NCBI RefSeq assembly: GCF_002150005.2
Contig: NZ_MSPP01000001.1
Location: 744,001-808,000, forward strand
Direction of reading: 5' to 3'
Source of the DNA: Marivivens niveibacter
GTDB lineage: Bacteria > Pseudomonadota > Alphaproteobacteria > Rhodobacterales > Rhodobacteraceae
DNA length: 64,000 bases
The notes under the pieces are model-generated. The model saw only the letters and a program-made list of their open reading frames with translations. It did no database searches and was not told where the DNA came from. The position numbers were made by a program, and so were the translations under genes. Below, piece after piece: positions 1-9,500 of the stretch. Numbering within the stretch: the stretch's first letter is position 1; every line of letters begins with the position of its first letter.

Positions 1-522
1 TCCACCTGTAACAGCGATAGACCGATGTGCCAAAGACAGCGATGTATCAAAAGAGCGGTCGGTATCGACAGGGATCGCAACGGTTTCGTCATAGCGCCCA
101 TTTTGCCCATAGACCCGCAACGCGATCCGCTGATTTTCCTGCGTAGCAATGGTCACATTTTGGCCGATAGGGGCAGGGTGGACCGACACCAGTTTCCCGC
201 CGTCATAAATGCGCAATTCGCTGGCCGATATAAACGCTGGATAGTTGGACAGCGTTTGAATAGTTGCACGGCCTTGATCTACGCGGATCGACATATCCAA
301 TACGCGCGGCGTCGCCAGTCCATCGGCGATGACATCGATGCGTCCCTGCTGCAATTGCGGGATTTGGCGATCTGGCAGGGTGTTGGCCAGCGCACGGTCA
401 CCTGACACGGGCGCACCGCCGACGACGATTGCAAAACCAGCCCCATCTTGGGCCACACCGGCAGAGCCGATGATCGCGGCGGTAGACAGTAAAAGGGCAA
501 AGCGGCGTTTGGTGGTCATCAT
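1..522 (-). CDS. Exported protein, N-terminal part (runs off the window)
   Basis: The gene reads leftward from an ATG at 522 (a second ATG follows at 519) and is cut by the window edge after 174 codons. The start begins MMTTKRRFALLLST and continues into a hydrophobic stretch ending GSAGVAQ, a typical Sec signal peptide with cleavage expected after AGVA near residue 25. The visible mature part is beta-rich with no motif I recognise; it reads like an extracellular or periplasmic domain. It starts only 12 bases after the stop of the giant DUF11-repeat gene and shares its strand, so the two are very likely one transcript and may work as a pair, for example a repeat protein with an outer-membrane or cell-wall partner. 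That pairing is inference. The family cannot be named from this fragment. Confidence 0.8.
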   Translation of the reverse strand, partial: MMTTKRRFALLLSTAAIIGSAGVAQDGAGFAIVVGGAPVSGDRALANTLPDRQIPQLQQGRIDVIADGLATPRVLDMSIRVDQGRATIQTLSNYPAFISASELRIYDGGKLVSVHPAPIGQNVTIATQENQRIALRVYGQNGRYDETVAIPVDTDRSFDTSLSLAHRSIAVTGG

Positions 523-534
523 TGCTCTTGCTCT

Positions 535-3500
535 TTACTGTAGGTATTGAACGGTTTTGATAACCGTGATCGGCGTTCCGCGTTGTGCACGTGCCGCCCG
601 TTTGATTGCGGTTTCAACCATATCCAAACGATCCAACGCGACGGCGTCGCTGTCGGTCGAAGACAGGATATAAACCAGTTCGATTTGCGATGGCTGGCCA
701 GACAGATCAGCGACGAATGTAGCGATTGCTGAGCCCAATGGTTCTGGCAATTGGTCGTCGTCGCCAAAAGCGTCACTGGTCAGCGCGATCTGCACTGGCA
801 CCAATGGGCCTACGGCAAAGTTCATCTCGGCCGCCATGCCAGCCGTCAAACGCAGGCTGCGCGGGTTTTCCGACAAAACGCCCACGCCCTGAGGCAAGCT
901 GCGGGTATCCAGTTCGATGGTGAAATTCGATCCTTCGCTGCGGGGCAGGGCCGCACATGGAACGTGGAACCGCCCGAAAGCATCGGTCGTAATCAACAGA
1001 CCGTTCTGGGTCGCAATACGCGTGGCTGGAACGCCTGCTTCGCCTTCGGTTTGGCGGTTGTTTCCATCTGTGTCGATCCAGACTTTGCCGATGACATCGG
1101 AACAATCAAACACGCCTTCGGGTGTCATGCGCAGGGTAACGGTGCCAATGGTCGAAATCCGTTGGCCGGCTGCATTTTCAGCAAAGGTTCGGTTAACGAT
1201 TTCCGCGCCATCCGACAGGGTCTGGGTCACACGGGCGTTGAATGTCACTGTCGCGCTGTTGCCCGCAGAGATATCAACACTGTCCCAAGTCAGGTTGGAT
1301 CCGACCATGTCTGGTTCACGCGCCGCGCCATTGACTGTGGCGGATCCCGGCACATAGCCCAGACCGTTTGGCATGCGGTCCACCAATACAATGTCACTAT
1401 AATCGCTGACCGAATTGTTGGTGAAATCCAGTGTGAAGGTCACAACATCACCCGCACCAACGGTTTCGCGGTTGGCGGTTTTGGTGGCTACAAACAAATC
1501 GCTTGGGCCAAATGCGATGACCTCGGGGTCGTTCGTTGTGTTGCCATCGGAGTCATCTGTGTCGTCAGATACGTCTGACACAATGGCGTTGTTTTGCGTC
1601 GCGGCGGATACATCGACTGAAGCGCTTAGAACGCCCGTTTCAATAATTGTATCTGTCAGGGTCGCCGCGACCGAATAGGTCCAGATTTCACCGGGTGTGA
1701 CCAAACCATCGTTGTTGGCATCGCCGTCCACGTAGGCTGGCACAGCGGCAAAGCCTGATGCACTGCCTGTGCCGTCCCACAGGGTTTCGTCAAACGACAC
1801 TGCATCCAGCGACACGTTTCCTGTGTTTTCAACAGTGATGACGTAGGGAACCAAAGTGCCCGCAGCGGCGGTTTCGGCAAAATCTGTCGATAGGGTTGCG
1901 TTCAACACTGGTGCAGGGGCGATGTACAATTCGGTCGGCGTATCACCACCTAATGTTGCATCGTTGTCTGACAGGTCAAACAGCGTCGCTCCAGTAGGCG
2001 AGGTTGCAGTCGCGGTGATCTGGTTTTCCAGCCCGGTCGCATCGACGTCTGCCTGTGTCAGGACGTAAGTCACCTCGTAAGTGGCGGTCTCACCCGGAAC
2101 GATAGTGCCTTCGGCCGATCCGAAATCAGAGGTGACGTAGGTCGCTGTGATCCCCGAAATCGGCGTGCCATCGGCGCGGGTCATCGTATCGACAAGCGTG
2201 ACGTTCGACAGCGTGACATTGCCAGTGTTCAGGGCATAGACGTCAAAAGTGACAGGATCACCGGCCTTGTCGCCCGATTGACCAACCAATTTTGTGATGT
2301 CCATTTCTGGCGCAGGGGCAAAGCGTGTGATTGTCGGATCATCGGCGGTGTTTCCATCCGCATCATCCCCGTCATCTGAGACATCAGACACGGTGACATC
2401 ATTTGGCGCAGTCATGGTGACCGTTGCTGTGTTTGAAATGCCGCCTGAATCTATGTCTCCTTGGGTTAATGTATAGGTTACCGTCCACGCCAACATTTCA
2501 GACGGCGCAATTGGTGCAGCACCCGAAACCAGCGTCGGCGTCACCGCAATCGCATCGCCGTTCAAGCGCGTCATCGTGTCGGCTATCACAGGGGCATTTA
2601 GGGTCACGTTGCCGATGTTGCGCGCAGTGATGGTGTATTCCAAAACATCGCCGACTGCGGAGCCGGCGGTGGTCACGGTTTTTATGACATCCAGTGCAGG
2701 GCCAGCCACGAATAATGTCTCGGTCGGATCGTCGGCGGTGTTGCCGTCGGTGTCATTTCCGTCATCAGAGGTATCCGACACCGATACCAATTGCGGCGAC
2801 ACGGCTGTCACATCGACAGAGTTAAACACTCCGCCCGCATCCAGATCGGTCTGGGTCACGGTGTAACGCGCGGTATAAATCCATGCTTCGGTTACATTAA
2901 GTAGTCCATCGCCGTCATCGCCCGCCACATAGGCGAATGGCGCATCCAGTTGCACGGCGGTGTTGTCAACGCGCTGCATTGTATCGGTTAGCGCGATATT
3001 CGACAGCGTGACGTTGCCCGTGTTTTCCACCGTGAGGGTGTAGGTGATGACTTCGCCTGCCACAGGTGCGACAGCGGATGCTGTTTTTGTGGCTTCCACC
3101 GCTGGTAACTGGTCTGGGCCATCTGTCACCAACGTGGCGCTATCACTCACGTAAGTGCCCAGTTGGGTCGCGGCAGTGACCGATGCTGTGTTTTCGATAT
3201 CACCCGCATCAACCATTTCTTGGATCACTTGGATGCTGAAACTGCACGGCGCCGATACGGCATTTGGCGCAAGCGTTTCGATCGTGCAGGCCAGATTTGG
3301 CGCCATTGGATCGGTTATCGTCACATCAAACATCGTGACGTTTCCAACGTTCTGCGCCGATAGCAGATAGGTCAGTGACGATCCCACAGCGCCAAATTCA
3401 TTCGGTGTTGCGGTTTTGGCCAATGCAATCGCCGGCGACTGCGCGGGCAGAGTGACGTTCGCCGTGGCCGTTGCGGTGAGCTCAGATCCTTTTGGCGTCA

Positions 3501-6500
3501 CTGCAGATGCAGATGCCGTATTGGTCAGTGTCCCTGCATCCAAATCCGACTGTGTCACGGTATATGTGCCGGTGCATTCAAGCGCCTCGGTCGGTGCAAG
3601 TTCGGCCCCTATCGACGCAGCGGTCCCGCCGACCGTACAGGTCAGCGCGTCAATCATTGGATCATCAATTGTGACCGCGCGCAAAGTGCGGTTGCCGTCG
3701 TTGAGCGCTGTGATTGTAAATGTCACAACCTCACCGACAGCCGCCACCACAGTGGGATTTGCCGTTTTGGTCAGGCTTAGGTTCGCCCCACCTGCGGCAG
3801 GGACAGTAACTGCCTGTGGGTCCGAAACAACTTCGTCATTTTCTGCGCCATACTGGGTCGAGGCATAGGCCTGATTGACGACCTCGCCGTTATCCAGATC
3901 AGACTGAACGACGGGGTAGGACCCATAACAGGTTGCTGTATCACCCGGCGCAAAGGTTTCATCGCCAGCCGTTGCGGTCCAACAAGTGATATCACCAATC
4001 AGCGGATCAACGATGATTACATCACGCACGAACGGGCGCGTGCCTGCGTTTTCGACTGTAAAGGTGTAATCCAGAACGTCACCAACCGCCGCAAATGTTG
4101 CGCCATCTGCGGCCGTTTTTGTCATCGACAGGGCAGGGACTGCGGCCTCTGGGATGCTGACCGTGGTGCCTAGCGACGACAGATCGCCGCTTTGTGCCGT
4201 AGCTAGGTTGGTCACCACGAACAAATCAACGTCGTCTGCTGTCACCACATAATCTGCAGAACAGGTGATCGACTGGGCAGGCGCCAAACCACCCGCAGGT
4301 AATGCAGGGCAGTCCACAGTATCGATGCGGTTATCAGCTACCGTGATCGGGTCAGTCAGGGTCGTGTTGCCAGTGTTGGTAACGGTATAGGTATATTCGA
4401 TGATCGCGCCGACGACGAACTCTTCTGCGGGGACTGGCTCCACTGTTTTCACGATGTCGATGTCTGGCGTTTGGATGGCCGGTATTGTCACGGTGTTTGA
4501 CGTGGCAGGTGTTCCGACCTCGGCCGATGCGGTCGCTGTATTTGCAACGGACCCTGCGTCAATGTCTGCTTGGGTCACGGCATAGCTGCCCGAACAAGTC
4601 AGCGTATCGTTTGGCCCCAACGGGCCAGCCCCGCAGGTCAGCGATCCGCCTGCATTTTCAATCAACGGGTCGGATACCGTAAATGGACCAGTCAACGTGA
4701 TGTTGCCTGTGTTGGTCAGGACAAAGCTATAGTCCAGAACATCCCCAACCGTGTCATAGCTGGCCAAAGACCCAACCGCGCGCGATTTTGCGATTGTGAT
4801 GGCTGGGGCCGCGGCGATTGTCAGTGTTGCAGGAGTGTCCGCTTCGTCATTGACGATTTGCCCGCTGGGCGCTGCGCCTTGGGCTATGACGGTATTGGAA
4901 ACACCACCTGCATCTACATCGGACTGCGTCAGGGTATAGGTCGCCAAATAGGTCGCCGTTTCATTTGGCAACAACGATGCAGGACCAGAGCCCAGATCCG
5001 CGCCCGTAAAGGTCGGCCCAGAGGTCAGCGTCAGAACAGTGCTATCAGCGCGGGTTAGCGTATCAGTCAGCGCAATGGCCGTTAGCGTCACATTGCCTGT
5101 GTTTTGGACCGTGATTGCAAACTCAGCCGTTTCGCCTGCGACTGATACCGCGTTGGTCAGAGTTTTTTCGGTTTCGATAGATGGCAAGGCAGTGATGTCC
5201 AGCGACGCAGGTTTGTTACCCGGTCCTGTACCGTCATCCGAAATATCCGATACCGTCGCGCCAGCAGGCGTTGTGGCAGCTACGGTTGCGCTGTTGTTGA
5301 TACCACCTGCATCAATATCGGCCTGCTGCAATGTATAGGACACGGTATAGGTCCAAACCTCACCCGTATCGATTTCGCCGTCAGTGTCTGTATCGCCGCT
5401 GACATAGGCGGGCGCTGCATCTGTTGACAACAACGCACCGTTTTTGCGGGTCAGTGTGTCGGTCAGAACCGGATCAGACAAAGTCACATTGCCTGTGTTT
5501 TCGGCTGTGATTGTGAAAGTGACCGCATCACCTGCAATGGGGGCAACCGGGGCGTTGCTGACGGTTTTTAAAACCTCGACCGCGCCAACAGGTGGCAGAT
5601 CAACAATGGTTGCGTCATCATCTGCCTGCGTTGCGCCAGTGACGTCTGACACGATAGAGGCGTCAGGGGCCGTGCCGCTAACTGTAGCGCTGTTTTCAAT
5701 GTCACCGGCGTCGACGTCGTCTTGCGTCAGGGTGTATGTCGCCACAAAAGTAAGGTTTTGCCCCACTGGCAAATCAATGGTCGCCGCATCGCCGCCCAGA
5801 TATGCGCCGCCTGCATCATAGGTAATAGTCGGAGCGCCGCCCGTACCGCTAAAGGCGGTTTCTGTGACGTTGATATCAAACAGCGTCACATTGCCCGTGT
5901 TTGAAACTGTAAAGGTGTAGTCGACCGTATCGCCTGCATCTGCCCGTCCATCAGTACCAAAATTGGTTGTGGCGGTTTTGATGCCGCGAATGGCGGGGCT
6001 GCGTGTACCGGTGACTGTCGCGTCATCAATAGCAGTGGTTGTTGCGACTGGAATTTGTGTCGATGTGACTTCGGCGACGTTGGTGACGAACCCCGCGTCA
6101 ACGTCGTCTTGGGTGACTGCGTACGTGGCCGTGCACAAAACGAAATCGCGTGGGGCCAACCCCGGTGCAATAGCAGGGCAAGTCACCGTTCCGATTTTGT
6201 CGTCAGAAATGACAGGTTGGGCTGTCAGGGTTACGTTGCCCGTGTTGGCCACGACATATTGGTAATCCAATGTATCTCCAACTGCGGCAAATCCCGTGTC
6301 CAACGCGGTTTTTTGCAACGTGAATTCCAGAATGTGGTCTGGGCCACGCGCGAAAACGCTGTCAGAGACCGATTGTTCTGTGCCGGTTGGATGTACAGGC
6401 AAATAGGTTGCAGTCGCCGTGTTCGTGACACCGCCGTAATACGGCGCTGGGCCGTTTTCGGCGTCGATGTCGGCCTGCGTAGCTGTGTATGTATAGGTAC

Positions 6501-9500
6501 AGCTGTTATCGGTGTCCGTTGGTGACAGCGTGCCAATGTCGCAGGTTCCTGGAACCAGATCATCTGTGATGGAAACATCGGCCAGGGTCACATTACCAGT
6601 GTTTGTCACTGTGATACGGTACTCAATGTCTTGACCAACAGCACCAAAGGCAACGCCGCCGATCACGGTCGATGTGATCTCTTTCGTGATGGTCAGGTTC
6701 GGCGCGGCGGGTTCGACGGGCTGATTAACGGTCGAAGACGCCGTGATGGTAACGCCCTTGGGGTCGTCACCGCGTACGGTTGCCGTGTTGATAATGGTCT
6801 GTGCGTCAATGTCGTCTTGGTCCACGGTATAGGGCGCAGTACAGGTCCAGCTATCCCCCACAGACATCGTTTGCGGCATGGTTACAGGATTGGTGCCGTC
6901 GGTACAGGACAAAGCCAGCTCGGGCATGTTATCACTGACGATCACATTGGACAGCGTCTGGTTGCCGGTATTCTGAACCTCAATCGTAAAGGTGACCGTG
7001 TCACCAACCGCAGGGAACGCCGTAGCATCGCCCGTTTTTACGATCGCAAACGCAGGCGCACCCGCAGTTGTGATGGTTACATTGTCAGGGGCGGAAACAA
7101 CGCTCAGCTGGTTTGTGCCGCCATAGGTGTAGACCGTATCGGCATAGGCGTCGTTTGAAAGTTCTTCGCCGTCCAAATCTGCCTGCGTGACAGAATAGGG
7201 TGCGGTACAGTCAAAACTGTCACCAACGGCAAAGTTGCCATAGGTCGCGGTATCGCGGCAGATAAAACTGCCGATCTTGTTGTCGATGACGTTGATGTCG
7301 CCGTTCAGATCAGCTTTGCCCGTGTTTGTCACTGTGTAGGTATACGTAATGACCTGCCCCAAGGTGTCATAGGTCACAGCATCCGCTGATTTCGCGATCG
7401 ACAAAGCGGGCGGGTAAAGGACAGGATCGTTAGGATAAATCACCGAAGTTGGTGGGGATTCAATCGCGGCCCCGTCAAATGTACCGGCACTGGTCGCCAC
7501 ATTCACAGTAGAGCCCAAAGAAATGTCGCCATCTGTCACCACATAGTTCGCAGTACAGCTGGTGGTCGCGGCAGGGGGCAGTGATCCAGCGGTGCCACAA
7601 GAGATGGTCCCGATTAGGTTGTCGGTCACACTGAATGGCCCATCAATCGTGACGTTGCCGTTGTTTGTGATGGTGTAGGTGTAACCAATCGTTTCGCCCG
7701 CCGAATACAGGGGCGGGGTCGTTGTGACCTCTTTCAAGGTCGTCAGCGATGGGGTTTGCCGTGCGGTTACGGTGGCGGTATCCGTTGCTTGATAGGTCAG
7801 ACCATCAAATATGGTTTGGGCTGTGCCGATGTTTGTAACCGATCCCGCATCAATTGCGGCCTGATCTGCTGTCCAAACCAAGGTGCAAGTGCCGTTCGCG
7901 CCGGGTGCTAAAGTGCCGGGATTACAATCAACGCTACCTGCAGGGATTTTATCGTCGGTCACCGTGATCGGATCGGTCAGGGTCACATTGCCTGTATTTG
8001 TTACGCGGTATTCAAATGTCACCGTGTCACCAACAGCGCCATAGGTCGACGCGGATGTTTCGGCCACATATTTAGCCAACGCAATTGCGGGGTTTTGTCC
8101 GGCTGTGACTGTAGCGTCATCTGAAACGGTCAGCTCTTCGCCTTGATCGCTGGTTGTCGCGGTCGCCGTATTGGTAAAGCTACCGCTATCCAAATCTGCC
8201 TGAGTGACCTCGTAGGATGCGGTACAGACAAAAGACGCGCTGGGCGCTAATCCAGCAGCAGGGACCGCTGCACAGGACAAGGTATCAGCCAAAGGATCGC
8301 TGACATCAAACGGGCTGGTCAATGTGACATTGCCGGTGTTCGTGACGGTGATGGTGTAATCAATCGTATCGCCAACTGCCGCGTAATTTGGTGTATCAGC
8401 GGTTTTATCAATTGAAATCGCTGGCGCACGCGCTGGGCCTGTGGACAGGACTGATGCGGTATCCGACACAACAGTTGTGTCAGGCGCCGAACCAGAGGCC
8501 GTTACCGTATTTTGAACCGATCCTGCGTCGACGTCCGCTTGGGTTGCGGTGCGGCTGACCGAAAACGGTGTTGTGTCAGCGCATTGTGTCACGGTCTGCG
8601 ATGGCGCAATGGTGCCAACCGCGCAGCTGAAGCCCAGCGCCGGATCATTGATCGTCACATTCGTCAGCGTAACATTGCCGGTGTTTTCAATGCTGAACGT
8701 CCATGTCAGCGTGTCATTCAGTGCGAAATTTGCAGGGCCGGATTTAGTCACATCGATTGACGGGGTGGAAGTCGGGCCATTGGCGGTCACTGATGGCGAT
8801 TGATCAGCGGGTGCGGTCACGCCTGCGGGGGCGTCAGCAGAAACGGTTGCCGTGTTTGTATAGCTGCCCGCGTCAATATCGGACTGCGTGACGCTATGGG
8901 CCGCACTACAGGTCGATGTGTCAATCGCACCTGGTGCCAGCGTGCCGATAACGCAATTCAGGCCTAGCTGAGCATCGGACACGGTGACATTCGACAGTGT
9001 CACATTGCCGGTGTTTTCGACGGTAAAGCCAAAGTTCAGTGTATCGCCGACCGTGGTGTAATCCTGATCGACTGTTTTCACAGACGTAAAGCCCGCGTTT
9101 CGGCCAGCCACGGGCAGAGTGATCGTGTCTGTTTCATCTACCGCCAACTGTGCCCCAGACAGCGTTGCGTTATTCGTCAGGCTGCCAGAGTCAAATTCCG
9201 ACTGGCTCACAACATGCGCGAAACGACAGCTGTTGTTGGTGGCTGAGGGCGCAAGAGTTGAAATGGAACAGCTCCATCCGCTGTCCAACGCGTCGGTCAG
9301 CGATAGGTTGTTTAGCGTGACGGTTCCGGTGTTCGTCACAGCCAATGTGTAGATGATTTGTTCGCCGACTTGGGTGATTTCAGCAATATTGGCCGTTTTG
9401 TCCAATGTGGCCGCGGCGACCTGCGCCCCTGCGGCGGCGTTTGCGATGACGGTATTCGACGGTTCGTTCAGCGCCGCGCCCGATGGCGTGCGGGCGGCAA

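Noticed and set aside
751-1578. 275-codon plus-strand open frame
   Set aside because: It lies wholly antisense to the DUF11 gene, has no ribosome-binding site or family resemblance, and the repetitive gene leaves many such open frames on its other strand.
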